Counted from the stretch's first letter, positions 1 to 12,139 are shown. The stretch: DNA of 64,000 nt from Gibbula magus (GCA_936450465.1 OW388291.1:73190436-73254435); one strand, 5' to 3'. Numbers and translations: made by a program. Notes: a model not told the origin generated them from the letters alone.

Positions 1-55
1 GGGGAAAAAAAACAAAGGTACAAAACAATTAGCCCTGTTTATTCACATATTTGAA

Positions 56-1389
56 ATATCACTGTGTATCATCGTACACCGGGTGTAGAGAGATGTACAT
101 TGATGATATGTTTGTAGGGAGGAGTAAAATAGCTACATTTTCGAGAGAGAGAGAGAGAGAGGGAGAGAGAGATGAGAGAGATGAGAGAGAGAGATGAGAT
201 AGAGAGATTACTGAAAAGAAGCATTGATAAATGTAAGTATAAGGCATTGCTTGACAGGTCAATTGGGTTCTTAATTACGTTAAAAGCTTTAACATGCATT
301 TAAACACAGTTAACTCTAGATCATTGATGCCTACGCGAGTTTCCCCCAAGACAGAAGCACAGAGTGAACGTTTACAAAAATCCGAATTATCACATGATGG
401 CTATTTAGATCCAATTAAGTTCATTATGTAGTGGCGACAATTAAACAATAAAAATATTGCTACTGACTCATCTGATGACTGTGACCCAGTGGTTACAGAT
501 GTTTAAAAAAAGGATGATGTCACACAGATAACAGAAAGGCCCCCTTCTGTGACAGAATTGTTAAAAGATTATTGACAATTACAAAATAATATCTGTTGTT
601 CCGATCTGGAATATCGCACTTTAGCTGTTTTGTCTAATCTGATATTATATCGTGGACAGATTGTGCAACCATACGAATCATATTCTTTCTTAGTGCAAAC
701 CGGGCCATCAATGAGTCATTAGTGTGTTGTTGGTTTTTCAAAAGTGCCAAAAACAAATAAGCCTATTTCGAGGGAACCTCATGATAAGTTCCATGTACAT
801 TTATATCGAACATAACCTGTAAGTGATGCAAAACAATATGTTTTACGTAAATAATTGCTTTTGTGTGTCAGAAATGTTATGTTGATTACTTATGTAAATC
901 TACAAGCAGTACATCAGCCGAAACTACAAACGGTACAGCGAAGCAGTAATTTATGATACAAACGGTACACAAGCTACGAAAGGAAAAAACAAAATAGCAT
1001 TCTAGAAAACAACTTGAAACCATTTCTCAGGCATGAATTCTTTTCTGCAGAAGTCAAGTTATGCATACCAGTGAATTATATTTAAAAATTGTATTTATTT
1101 TTGTCAAATTTGCATGTAAAACATCTCAATCGCACCAAAATTGTCGATAGGGTCGATGAGCAAATCACGTTTTGGATTATTTCTATATACCACAGTACAC
1201 TAAAACAAATTCCCGCATTCACAAAAAGTATCATTTTTCTAATGTATTCATTACTGTGTACAAAACTTAATAAGCAATAGGATAGATCGGCGGTTACATA
1301 CTCTGTGTTTGGTTTTATACTCCTCTCTACAAACATATCATCGATGTACACCTCTCTACTTCCGGTGTACGATGATACACAGTGAATAT
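56..1389. mobile_element. Non-autonomous element with ~72-bp terminal inverted repeats
   Basis: Bases 56-127 and the reverse complement of 1316-1389 agree at about nine in ten positions (shared cores TGTATCATCGTACACCGG and TGATGATATGTTTGTAG). The arms enclose about 1.2 kb with no transposase-like frame. It sits in an SCCPDH intron. It could be a DNA transposon derivative or a broken fold-back repeat; no clear target-site duplication is seen. Confidence 0.55.
143..207. repeat. (GA)n simple repeat
   Basis: A GA-rich microsatellite with interruptions lies just inside the left arm of the inverted-repeat element. The open frames across it are Ser/Leu low-complexity artefacts. Confidence 0.9.
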
Positions 1390-2160
1390 TGGGCCGTTGG
1401 ATACAAGTTAGGTAATACTACTCGGATGCTCTCGTCCACGATGTTTACCTTGTTTGACCCCACTTCTGTTTCTTCACACAACCAATCTTTGCTCAACAGT
1501 TACTTGTGAAAGTACTGAAACAAGAGACACACCTTGTGTTATTGGTCTCTGTTTGTTTTAACTCGATCAGAGAGATGCGTTAAAATAAGAACCTCGAAGA
1601 TGTTAGGAAGTACCATAACTTTATCTTTATACCAACACAACCAATTTCAGATTTGTTCGACTCTACAGTTTCTTATTGGAAGCTAGTTCTTCATATATGC
1701 TTTCAGATTTAATTACTGTCATGATTGTTGTTAAATTTGTCAGAATTCCGTCAAATTACACAGATGAGAATGTCCGGTGTATTCACTGATCCCGGTGTTT
1801 TAAAGGCTTGTTTTGGACATTATTAAGAGAACTGTTAACATTTAGTCAGATGGCTATTCAGGAGTTAAATGATGCTCAGCCAATCACCTTTTACCTGCTT
1901 AGTGGATCAGTGTTATAGCTTAATATAATACTGATTTTAAATTATAATTTATTATTAAAGTTAGACCCCTGGAATATTTCCCTGCATTCTATTCCCAGAT
2001 CATATTAATTTCAAGTTTTCCAACTGTTTTCCTCCTTATCTTTAAACCAACATGTAAACCAATTTCAGGATTGTTCAACACAAAAGTTTCTTATGGGAAG
2101 ATTTTTTTTCTCCAAAAAGATCTTCATATTACGCTTTCAGAAACACCAAGTTACTACCCT

Positions 2161-2753
2161 GATCATTGTTAAATTTGTCCGAGTTAAGTCAAATCAGATT
2201 AATTCCAAGTTTTCCAACTGTTTTTCTCTTTAGTTTTATACCAACATGTTAACCAATTTCAGTGATCCATGTTTAAAATGTCCGAGTTAAGTCAAATCAT
2301 ACTAATTCCAAGTTTTCCAACTGTTTTTCTCTTTAGTTTTATACCAACATGTAAACCAATTTCAATGATCCATGTTTAAAATGTCCGAGTTAAGTCAAAT
2401 CATACTAATTCCAAGTTTTCCAACTGTTTTTCTCTTTAGTTTTATACCAACATGTTAACCAATTTCAGTGATCCATGTTTAAAATGTCCGAGTTAAGTCA
2501 AATCATACTAATTCCAAGTTTTCCAACTGTTTTTCTCTTTAGTTTTATACCAACATGTAAACCAATTTCAGTGATCCATGTTTAAAATGTCCGAGTTAAG
2601 TCAAATCATACTAATTCCAAGTTTTCCAACTGTTTTTCTCTTTAGTTTTATACCAACATGTAAACCAATTTCAATGATCCATGTTTAAAATGTCCGAGTT
2701 AAGTCAAATCACATTAATTCCAAGTTTTCTAACAGTTTCTCTCTTGTATTCAG
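2161..2753 (+). repeat. 103-bp tandem repeat ending at an SCCPDH splice acceptor
   Basis: The marker TGATCCATGTTTAAAATG recurs at 2263, 2366, 2469, 2572 and about 2675, a period of 103 bp. Older diverged copies lie at about 1615-2160. Each unit contains a pyrimidine tract ending CTCTTTAG. The last, diverged unit supplies the pyrimidine tract and CAG used by the exon at 2754. Confidence 0.9.
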
Positions 2754-2860
2754 GCAAGGAGCTGGAGGAGACTCCCATCCTCATTGCAGACTCCAGCAGC
2801 GAGCAGTCCATGCTGGATATGTGCAAACAGGCAAAAGTCCTGCTTAATTGTGTGGGACCG
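2754..2860 (+). CDS. SCCPDH: SCCPDH exon (first visible)
   Basis: The exon follows a tattCAG acceptor and ends at CCG|GTAAGC. It starts with 2 nt of a split codon and ends in phase 0. It encodes the segment ending ADSSSEQSML...LLNCVGP, the end of the Rossmann-fold half. The acceptor lies in a diverged copy of the 103-bp tandem repeat that fills the intron just upstream. Confidence 0.92.
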
Positions 2861-5800
2861 GTAAGCAATCTCATTGGAATCTCTTTCATCCCTGCTGTTG
2901 ATCTTAGTGGGAACTGGACATGCATGTTTTATAGATGACAACGCCTTGTTTGAAGGGTTGTCAACCTTGTTATTGAAATGGTGAAGTTACTGACCCTTCT
3001 ACAAAGCACTAAGGTAACCTTAATGCAGTGTTAAATAATGGGAGTTAGGTTAACCTTAGTTAAGGTTGCTTTGTGAAAGGTGCCCTGGGGGAATTGCACA
3101 AAATAACCAAGGTTAACCTAAGGGACTTAATTCAGGGGCGGATCCAGATCCCAGGGTTGGGAGGGGGCACACTCTTTGAGGAGGGATTCTGGCACTGCCT
3201 TACTTTAACTTTGCACTGAGGCTGCCTTTAGGCTGATTTATGGTCACCTTTGAGCTTTTGAGCTTAGTGTCTTGTTGCGGTAGCACGTTTCCAGTTAGCG
3301 CAAACGCGTCATTGCTGCTTGACCATTTGCCAAGCCTCGTGGCACTCGTGGCGGCCATTGATGTAATGCTACACTACGTATAAACCTTCCCGGTCATCAG
3401 TCTCATTCTTGAAGAAGCTAGCAATCAAAACATGTCTCGTGTGTTCATTGTTAACCCTTTAAGTTCCAACATCATTCTCTAAAAGTGACCTAAATATTGT
3501 GATCATTCTTTTGAGCAGGCATTGATAATGTTATTTTCACTCTACTGGATATAACTAACGTTTTCTCACTACTGTTGACTACTAGCATAATTAATTCACT
3601 GAAAGAATACAGTATTACACCGACAAACATATAATATAGATAGTTATTCCTGGTTCTACTTTGTTTGCAAGAACATCTGTTGCATTGATCCTGTGTACCA
3701 TTCACCGGATGCTACTTCAAACAGCAGATGGAATTACGAGCATTTTGTGTATTTTCAGTGAAAAGGAATTTGATATTAAAGCAATATGGAGTTAATTAAT
3801 TAAAAACTTAAAATTTTGTGAGACATTTTGGTTTAGCAGAGGTCACTTCCTAATTAAAATAAGTAGAAATTGTAAATAATATATATGAAATGCCAATATA
3901 TGGTTCTTGAGTACATTAAAGAAATAGCTTTAGCATAAACTTGGCCTGAACTTTTATAGTAAAAACTCAAGGCTGGAGTAATAATAATGTTTATGATAAC
4001 CGGTATGATAAGTGAGGTTGCATGTCTGTCTAAGGAAGCACACATTGAGCTTGATAACAATAGAATGTTTTTCCTGTATGACAATGTTTCCTGATGAACA
4101 GTGAAACAATGCTGGACTGGAACTTGCCTGGTTAGGCAAATATTGATGTTTGTTGTCTTCAAAAGAAATTATGTTCATATTTTCCTCAAAGCAATTGAAA
4201 TCATCATTTATTAAATTAAATGTAACATGTGGTAACAAAGGTAATCACACTGTTCACATGGTTAAAGGGAACGTTCAAAGGAGGTCTGCCATTTTGTTTT
4301 TGTGCAGTATGTGAACTTAACAAAACTTGTACTTACTAATATTACAACCTTGTATCAATGAAACATATGTATTGATAGAATATCCACACATTAACAAATG
4401 ATTTTTCAGACTGATCAACAATGTCTTGTCTTACTGTATCAATGCTTTCACATGCATAGTGTTTATAAATGTTTTCCTTTCTGAATGAATTTAGAAAAAA
4501 AAAATTTCAACCAAAATATTACCCTCAGTAATATGTTTTAACTGAATTGTGTTATAATCATATACTAAAAAGAAATGTATAAACTGGAATGTCTCCCGAA
4601 TTTTGTTTCCTTCAAATAAAATATCCACTGGAACCTTCCCTTTAAACTAAATTTTGGGCATTCATTATTGATATCAAAGTCAAGTATCAACAACTTCCTG
4701 TCTTCTGTCCTGTCTATTCTCGACCCAACAAACCATACTATTTGTGTATTCGATTTCACAACTAGAGGGTCGAGTCGACACATGCGCTTTGATGTTTCTA
4801 ATGAAACGCATCGAACCACGACTCAAGTGTTGACTCATAGCATCAAAAGCTATCAACACAGGCAATTTGATTATCAGTTGAATGAAAAAAAGAAAAACTA
4901 ATCTAAATATAAACATGTATATGTATCAATTTAATATTAAGTGTTTATTAGTTTCTTGTTTTTATTTACAAATTAAAGACATACTTATGAATCACAATGC
5001 ACAACAGAATCTAATTAAAAAAAAGAAGATATGTTGTGTTGAGGCATGTTCAGTCAAAACTTGTTTTTGGGAGACATTTATCCACGCTATATAAAACTAT
5101 ATATAGATAAGACTAAGATGTTTGTGGTTATTATCCATTAAAGGGGGTGGGGGGAGTTTGGCAACACCAATGAACTAAATTTTAGGCTAAATAAAAAAAA
5201 GTGAAATGTTTCTCTGGCATCGGCACATCACTTTTATTTGTGCGCGTGAAAACCTTTTTGAAAAAATAAAAATAAGGATTTGCCCCGTCATGTTTGGTAA
5301 AACCCAAAGTCCATTATCCCACCAAATATATTGATCTGTAAGAACTCTTTTGTTTCTGTTTTGTATACTTCTGGCTATATTTTGATGGAAAACAAATTTA
5401 TAAAATTCCCAACATCATTTTTTTTCCAACAAAAAATAAGAAGAAAATCCTACTGCCCGTAACACTTTTGAAAAAAATGTGCCCAAAAAACTTTTTTATG
5501 CAGCCTTAGTAATTAAGTGATTGGGGCATGTGGATGTGGTGACAAACAAACTCGGGGATTGGCCTTCAAAGTGTAAAAATTTCAAAAATATTATTTCATA
5601 AAATGTTTACTGTAGAATGTAGGCAATATTTCTGTGTTTGGTTAGAACTAAGCAAAATTTATATTCTTGGTTCATTTTCTTAATCTCTTTTTCCCCACAG
5701 TACCGTTTCCATGGTCCGCAAGTGGTCCGCGCCTGCATAGAGGGAGGAGCCAGCCACATCGACATCAGCGGAGAACCTCAGGTAGAGTAGGTTTGAGTGT

Positions 5801-8800
5801 AAAAGGGCTTGATGCTAGTGTACTTTCATTAACATGGAAAAGGATCTTGAAAATATTTCTGAAGTTATGAAAACATTCCTGAAAATATTTAACCCTTTAC
5901 TTATTGGTCGCAGAACATTTCAGGTTAGCCTTTTGGCTATGATCCTGGATTATTCCTTTTGTTAACAAGTTGTAATTCCTGTGAGTTTGCAACTGGTTTG
6001 GTACTAAATAATTTAGAAGCTTAAGTGTCAATACCAAACTTCAATACAGGTAATTTTAGTTCATCAGCACTCAACATTTTGGATTTTATACCATGCTATG
6101 GTAGAAGGATCCTCAATCACACAAATATTTGATTCCTTCAGTTCTTGGAGAACATGCAGCTGCTGTACAGCGCCAAGGCTAAGGAGGCAGGTGTCTACAT
6201 TGTCGGCAGCTGCGGCTTCGACAGCATTCCGGCAGATTTGGGGGTCCTCTTCATGAAATCCAAATTTCAAGGTAATAATAAACTCTTCAACTGCTTGTAA
6301 GTACAAGCAGGCCTACACAGATTGACTGTCAGCAGATAGTTAGGTGTCGAATGAAACCTATTAATATTCTAAATATACCAGTATGGACTCAATCTCATTA
6401 AAATCGGATCTAACGTAACACTTTTACCTCGCTGCGCACTTGAACTGCTCGACAAGGATAATATGTCCTGACCTTTCAGCCAATCAGCATGGAAGTTGCC
6501 GGACTTGATATTTGATCTGGGTTGTATTAATGTTGAATTTAAGGAAGAGTAAATGTTACCAGACAAGACCTCTACCTGATTCTGCCTGATCTGATTTTAA
6601 TGAGGTAAGTAGGGACCTTGAGTCTATTCTGAAGTGGCAATCTATGCTGAATAATTCGCTGTTTGCAGATTTTTCTTGTAACTTGCTCTCTTCTTCCAAC
6701 TAGGACTATAGCTAATGCACTTTTGTTCATGGTTTTTTCCTTCGATCAGAGAAATGAAGCATATGGCTTTAGTCCATCAGAGATCAAACTGGATTCTTCA
6801 CCCAAAGTTATATAAACATGGCAGCCCATGTTAGTTTCTGTAGCGGCCGTGAATTTGCGGATTCAGACAATGTGTTTCTACAAGACTATAAATGGAATGT
6901 TGTGTATCAATCATAATTGATCTGATCAGAGCACTCTGCTATTCAGTCAAAGTGTTTTTTTAATATGGATACTCCTTTTGAGGGAGTGCTTATTAGATCA
7001 GTAGAATTGGGATTGTCATTCATCGTATTAATGTAGTTGTATAGGACCCGTCCAAAAATAAGTAAAAGAATTTGTACTATTGCAGAAAGTGTGATCCCAA
7101 GTGTAACAATGTGTTTACTATCTAAATGACATAAATGTCTAAGGTTTAAACATGTTTGCTGTAATGAACATTGGTTATACTCCATATAAGATTGGCTTGA
7201 AATGAAGGAATACACACTCCGTGGTACAAATGACTTCTTACTTACGTTTATTGTAGAATTGGAGAAGAGGTTTGTGGGCAAAGGAGACTACATGTTTGAC
7301 TATGTAATACCAGTACTGATTAGTGGGAAGAAGAAAGTAGAAGGATTATTTATATACTGGACAAAATTAGTTATGGATATTGAAATTTGTATGATTATTA
7401 TTTTATCCGTGTGACAATTAATAAATAAATATGTACATATATAATTTAAAATTTAACATATATTCCTTAGTATTTCTGTCCAGTATATATCATTTATGGT
7501 ATTAAAACCCATTGCTGAAAAAACTTTAATAAATCTTTTACATTTAATTAAACTTTTCTTGTTATTTCAGGAGATTTAAATTCCATCGAGTGCTACATCA
7601 AGATTGATTCTGGGTCCAATGTGAGGATTTTTTTTTTTTTAAATTCGAGTCATTTTGTTCATTTTGTTTTCAAATGTGTCATCTGTGTAAGGAGATTCTG
7701 TCAAAGAAAAAGATAAATGTTCACCTTATTTTATTTTCAAAATGCTGTAGATATATTAGATAATTCAAATGTCAGTAGTAACATTGATAAATTTAATATT
7801 CCTTATCCAACCAGATGTTTTATACCACAGGGAGTTGCAATCAACTACGCAACTTACGAATCTGCTGTTCATGGTTTTGCCAACCAGGGGGAGTTGTCTC
7901 CCATCAGGAAACAACTCTTCCCAAACCCACTACCGAGGAGCAAACACAAGGCACCTAAACGGTAAAAACACAAACTAGCAATAGATACTTTTGATATGAT
8001 GCCTTTTGTATTGGGTGCCAAACGGGACTTTAATCACTATTTAGTAAGTTTACTAAATGAATTTGGGGCGGGATAGCACAGTGGTTAGCGCGTTCGGCTT
8101 CGGATCGAGAGGTCCAGGTTCAAATCCTGCCAGGGGCACGGCAACTTTGTCTGCAGAAGAGAACTGTTCTAACCGCAGTAAGGTTTGGGTTCAACGCTAC
8201 ACTGAATTTCAGCGTAGTACCACCCATGGTTTGCTTGTTACAGCTGGTGCTCGCAGGTTTCACCGCAATGCATAGCCATCATGGTGTTGCGGGCTTTCTC
8301 CCTACAATAGTACTAGCAGCCATGCTATACTCTTATATATCGTGAAATACTCTTGAAAGCGACATTACACTCCAGCTCACCTCACCTCACCTCACCTCAC
8401 CTCATCAAAGCCTTCTGAAGCAGAGGCATGTGGCCTAAAAGTAAATTGTTAATACTGTAATATAATTAAATTTACGTGTTACATTTTGATTGGTATCAAG
8501 ACCACAGCAGTGATCATAATATCATGAAATAAAACATTACTGTCAGAAAATTGAAGTAAATATTACAATTTTTGCTTGCAGTTCGTTAGCTTTCAAGAGT
8601 GAGCTGATGGACTCATGGTGTATACCTTTCATGGGCAGTGACCGTCCCGTCGTCAACCGCACCCAGAGGTTCTACTATGATGTGAACAAGTCACGTCCAG
8701 TAAGTACACTGACTTTATTTAGACTTGAGTGTTATTAATTTACAATTTTACTCATGTCAATAAGTATTCTCGGGATCAAAGAAATTATAAATAAAACTGA

Positions 8801-11337
8801 TTTTATATTTCATTGGACATACATTAATGACTTGATGTTGTGTCTGATTACATCTTCTCAGTTTGAAGTCCCAGCTTCTCTTACTCTTTGCCCTTATTAC
8901 TAAGGACCACTTTATCAACATTCAAATCTTTATTTACTATAAAACATTACAAATGTGTAGTTCATGAGCTGCAGTATTACAATTTTTTAAAATCAAATTT
9001 TCAAATAGAATAGGTTAATAATTACAAAAAGTGAGGATATGAATTGCATTAATAAAACGTTTTACAATATAAATAAAAATTCAATGAATAAAAGAATCCA
9101 AAGACAATTAAATGCGTCACCTCAAAACCCACTTTTTGCTAAACCTTTCACTTGACTCATGTATTTTTCTGTAATTCTTGGAATGATCTGATATGTTAAG
9201 AGCCAGTGAACACTTATTGGTTGATGCTGGGCGCTGTATAAATCCAGTATGTTTACAGCTAAATGTTTTCCCATTCCAGGTTCAGTTCAACCCATACGCC
9301 TGTGTTGGTGGATTCTTCAATCTCCTACTCATGATTGTGTTTGGATCCATATTTGCACTCTTTGCAAAAGTCGGCTTCACCCGTAATTTGCTCCTTCAGG
9401 TAATTTCAGTTGCATAAAGATTAAATTATCTTATTTAAGAAAAAAATGATTTGATTCAATATATATATGTTTATGTGTGTTTATTTTTAAAAGATCAAAA
9501 CATCCTTCTCTCTGGTCTTCTATGTTTGTGTGTGTATTTATTTTAAAAAGATCAAAACGCCCTCCATGTCTCTGGGCTTAAATTGTTGGTTCATGATGGT
9601 TTATTTTCATGCTTTCGACCTTAAGTGATCTTTTTCTCTCTCTGTTCTAAGCAGGAGTTATCTCCCATGCACTGTTGCCTCAAACCTTGTATCCCACACC
9701 TCATGAGTTTTCACATTTTCAATACGATGGTCATTATCATACAATATCAAAAGATTCCGAAACATTCATTGTATAGAACATGAAGACAACTTGCTTTTTT
9801 ACTTTCCATTGCCTCAAAGAATGTTAAGTTGATATTTTCCATTGATTTATGCATACAGTTTCCAGGGCTGTTCACAGCTGGTTTAATCAAGAGAGGAGGG
9901 CCAAGCAAGAAACAGGTGAAAATTAACGATTTTTTGTGTATCATTTTAAATCACTCTCAAATATACAGTTGAAACTGCAAGATTTAAAAGTTAAATGTTT
10001 GAAAATCTTTACAATGCTGCACATGGTTTAAACTGTTTCTCTTTGAAAATGTAATTTGGTTAATTCAGATGATATTAACAAAACTGTAAATGGCAACAAA
10101 ATGAAAAAAAAAAAGTTAATGACATGTCAGTCTGTTTTTATCATATGCTCCAAGGGCTAAGCTATACATGTTTTACTTAATTGAAATGATCATTTCAGAT
10201 TGAGGGTACATCGTTCTCAATGACATTTTACGGAGAAGGCTACAGTGATAAGCTTGATGATCCAGAAGCCTCCCACGAGAACGCTCCTGACAAGAAAATA
10301 CAAACTAAAGTCTTCGGGCCAGGTGCGTTGAACAGACCTCATTCATTCAGTTAAATTGAGTTTGAAAATGGTTAAGTATTATGTATGAATAATCTCTTGT
10401 ATTTAGAAAATTTGGAGCTGTTGTAAACTTGCATTATAATTTAAGAATAATCAATATTGTTCTCTGTATAAAATTGTAATTGAACCATCTCCACCATTAA
10501 CCACCCTATTATGTGAAGTATTTGATAGTATTTTATGATATTCTACATGTTTAGTCCTAGTGCCCTTAACAATGTTATTATGCAAATTTCTGTGAAACGA
10601 GTTTTTCCAATAAAAATAGTTGAATATTTCATTGAATATTCCCAGAGCCTGGCTACGTGACAACCCCTATTTGTATGGTTCAAGCTGGCCTTGTCTTACT
10701 GAAGGAAAGCTCTAAACTACCCAAGGAGTGAGTCAAAGTGTTTTTGTCCATATAACTGCATAAGATCTATAAATGTTTCAAAGTAATCATGAATAGTAAA
10801 TTGAACTTATTTCATTTTATTTTAAATATTTATACAGTCTCAAAACTGGTAAATAATGGCATTATATTTCCATCGAATATCATGTTTATCTCATAGAGTG
10901 AAGTAAAAATTGTATATTTTCACAAGTGGCGCAATAAAGACTATATATATATATATATATATATATTTCTACATCACAAGATGAGATATACATGGTGAAA
11001 TGTCATTTTTTTCATTTATTAGATATAACAAATTATTCAAATAGTTAGTAATAAGCGCCTTGCTGTAACAGTCATCCTATTGATGACATATATATTTGAT
11101 ATATATGATATATGATTGAAACTCTTATTTTGCTCAGTGGAATAATATGATAAGTCACTCAGTGGAAATACAGGTTTTATTTTGTCATTGAAAGTATAAT
11201 AAAGGAATGTTAAAACCCATATATTTCCATTTTCCAGTGGAGGCGTGTTCACACCGGGGGCAGTATTCGGGGAGACAACTCTGATAGAAAGACTGGATAA
11301 ACGCAATCTCAAGTTCCAAGTGGTCACTTCCGAGTAA
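2754..11337 (+). CDS. SCCPDH: Saccharopine dehydrogenase-like oxidoreductase, 3' eleven coding exons (5' end outside window)
   Basis: Eleven exons join in phase: 2754-2860, 5701-5781, 6142-6271, 7571-7620, 7831-7961, 8582-8699, 9280-9399, 9859-9915, 10199-10322, 10646-10727 and 11238-11337. They total 1100 nt, or 365 residues plus a TAA stop. All introns are GT-AG. Motifs in order that match animal SCCPDH are LNCVGP, YRFHG, HIDISGEPQ, GSCGFDSIPADLG, PFMGSD, a hydrophobic stretch of about 20 residues in the exon at 9280, and GGVFTPGA near the C-terminus. The family has an NAD(P)-binding Rossmann fold and is found on lipid droplets and membranes in vertebrates; its reaction is not established, and it is not the lysine-pathway enzyme itself. 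The N-terminal glycine-rich nucleotide-binding exon is not in 1-2753, so it must lie upstream or be missing. Family identification is secure; exon limits come from splice consensus and phase. Confidence 0.95.
2992..3130. repeat. Small palindromic repeat (MITE-like)
   Basis: CTAAGGTAACCTTAA, AGGTTAACCTTAGTTAAGG and CAAGGTTAACCTAAG lie close together, with CAAAGCA on one side and the complementary TGCTTTGTG on the other, so the block folds back on itself. It is followed at 3135 by a GGGGCGGATCCAG-type repeat fragment common in invertebrates. Confidence 0.4.
3190..5700. other. SCCPDH intron, no recognised feature
   Basis: AT-rich intron sequence. Short frames here show no family resemblance. 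A G-rich and pyrimidine-poor patch at 5140-5560 may be an old repeat, but I cannot assign it. Confidence 0.6.
5701..5781 (+). CDS. SCCPDH: SCCPDH exon
   Basis: 27 codons in phase 0 after a strong ccccacag acceptor, ending CAG|GTAGAG. It encodes YRFHGPQVVRAC and HIDISGEPQ, the most conserved block of the family. Confidence 0.95.
6142..6271 (+). CDS. SCCPDH: SCCPDH exon
   Basis: Acceptor ccttcag, donor CAAG|GTAATA. It starts FLENMQ in phase 0 and contains GSCGFDSIPADLG, a conserved family motif. It ends with the first base of a Gly codon completed in the next exon. Confidence 0.95.
6272..7570. other. SCCPDH intron, no recognised feature
   Basis: About 1.3 kb of intron without a supported gene. 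A 112-codon minus-strand frame at 6943-7281 has no recognisable motif and is taken as chance. Confidence 0.6.
7571..7620 (+). CDS. SCCPDH: SCCPDH exon (50 nt)
   Basis: Acceptor tatttcag, donor AAT|GTGAGG followed by a T-run. It completes Gly and reads DLNSIECYIKIDSGSN, matching the short strand region after the FDSIPAD motif in SCCPDH. Confidence 0.9.
7831..7961 (+). CDS. SCCPDH: SCCPDH exon
   Basis: Acceptor taccacag, donor CG|GTAAAA. It encodes GVAINYATYESAVHGF and a basic proline-rich end (PLPRSKHKAPKR). It ends with two bases of an Arg codon. Confidence 0.93.
8066..8404 (+). mobile_element. tRNA-Arg-derived SINE
   Basis: The head resembles a tRNA: an A-box-like TAGCACAGTGGTTAGCGCG, a CTTCGGATC anticodon-loop-like segment typical of tRNA-Arg(TCG), and a perfect B box GGTTCAAATCC at 8117-8127. 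A tRNA-unrelated body follows, then a (CTCAC)n tail at about 8372-8404. It lies in an SCCPDH intron in the sense direction. The acceptor stem does not pair well, so this is not a working tRNA gene. The last ~50 bp before the tail also occur at 23331-23379. No clear target-site duplication is seen. Confidence 0.85.
8582..8699 (+). CDS. SCCPDH: SCCPDH exon
   Basis: Acceptor ttgcttgcag, donor CCA|GTAAGT. It completes Arg and reads SLAFKSELMDSWCIPFMGSD and then VVNRTQRFYYD. PFMGSD and RTQR are conserved in the family. Confidence 0.95.
9280..9399 (+). CDS. SCCPDH: SCCPDH exon with hydrophobic segment
   Basis: 40 codons in phase 0; acceptor cattccag, donor CAG|GTAATT. It encodes a long apolar stretch (FFNLLLMIVFGSIFALFA). 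The same position in vertebrate SCCPDH is hydrophobic and probably mediates membrane or lipid-droplet attachment. Confidence 0.94.
9859..9915 (+). CDS. SCCPDH: SCCPDH exon (57 nt)
   Basis: 19 codons in phase 0; acceptor gcatacag, donor CAG|GTGAAA. It reads FPGLFTAGLIKRGGPSKKQ, matching the FPWFFSFG...GPTQKQ segment of the family. Confidence 0.92.
10199..10322 (+). CDS. SCCPDH: SCCPDH exon
   Basis: Acceptor catttcag, donor CCAG|GTGCGT. It encodes IEGTSFSMTFYGEGYS and a charged loop ending TKVFGP. It ends with one base of a split Glu codon. Confidence 0.95.
10646..10727 (+). CDS. SCCPDH: SCCPDH exon
   Basis: Acceptor tattcccag, donor GA|GTGAGT. It completes Glu and reads PGYVTTPICMVQAGLVLL, a conserved block. 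It ends with two bases of Asp. Confidence 0.95.
10942..10967. repeat. (TA)n microsatellite
   Basis: Thirteen TA repeats lie in the last SCCPDH intron. Confidence 0.9.
11238..11337 (+). CDS. SCCPDH: SCCPDH terminal coding exon
   Basis: Acceptor ttttccag. It completes Asp and reads GGVFTPGAVFGETTLIERL to a TAA at 11335-11337. GGVFTPGA and the position of the stop agree with the family C-terminus. Confidence 0.95.
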
Positions 11338-12110
11338 TAATGCAGTGACTGGTTGAATTGAGGAAACTTATATGAACAACTTCTTTCTGTTGACCAAATA
11401 TAATGTTTTGTTGAATGTAGTTACATTCAAATTAAAAAAACTTTGGACCAAAGTTAAGTGCGAAGTTTGAACAAATGTCCATGACTATTACAAATATTGT
11501 TTACGAAATACACTTAATGAAAATTGATATCTTGTCCATACTTACAATATAATAATCCATCTACATTTCAATTTAGAAGGTAAATAGTTTTCAATTGAAC
11601 GTGAATTCTAACAGCTCGTTTTTTCACCTTTCTATTCTCAGTTACATTGCTTTCTTCAAATCTCTATCATTATATATATCTGAACTTAAATAATTCATTT
11701 CAACATTTACTTGTCCAAATGGTGCTCCAAAATATATTCTGGATTAGGTTAGATTGCAATGTTTACACTTGTTTCTTTGTATTTTGATTTGCTTTGCTAA
11801 AGTAAAGCTGCCATATGTTGGTTAATGGTTATGAAAATCAATTGTTTAATTAATTTATTTTATATGATTTATGTTTGGTTCCTGAATCTTTAAACTTAAT
11901 AATTTGTTATTTATCAATGTTAATGATCATCTTGCCATTTGCATATCATCAGTTTTGAAATTCAAGTTTCACACAATGAAAGTTAAAAGGGACACACCAT
12001 CGTCAAAACATTATGTTGGAACAAATGTCAAACATGCTCACAACTTGTACATTCTTTTAGTGAGCAAGTAGTTTTGTAAGTAGATAGATATCTGTGACAT
12101 ACAAATAAAC

Positions 12111-12116
12111 AATAAA
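12111..12116 (+). terminator. Poly(A) signal AATAAA, probable SCCPDH 3' end
   Basis: AATAAA lies about 775 nt after the SCCPDH stop in AT-rich sequence with no clear repeat, followed by a T-rich stretch near 12130. This gives a 3' UTR of about 0.8 kb. Earlier or later signals cannot be excluded. Confidence 0.5.
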
Positions 12117-12139
12117 GGTCTGAATGATTTGTTTTTTCT

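Noticed and set aside
59..299. Ser/Leu-rich small proteins
   Set aside because: Frames across a (GA)n microsatellite.
1..2753. N-terminal Rossmann exon of SCCPDH
   Set aside because: No Gly-rich GATGFTG-like segment found in any frame with splice support; it probably lies before the window.
8066..8140. Functional tRNA-Arg gene
   Set aside because: B box and anticodon-loop resemblance are good, but the acceptor and D arms do not pair properly, and the sequence continues into a SINE body and tail.
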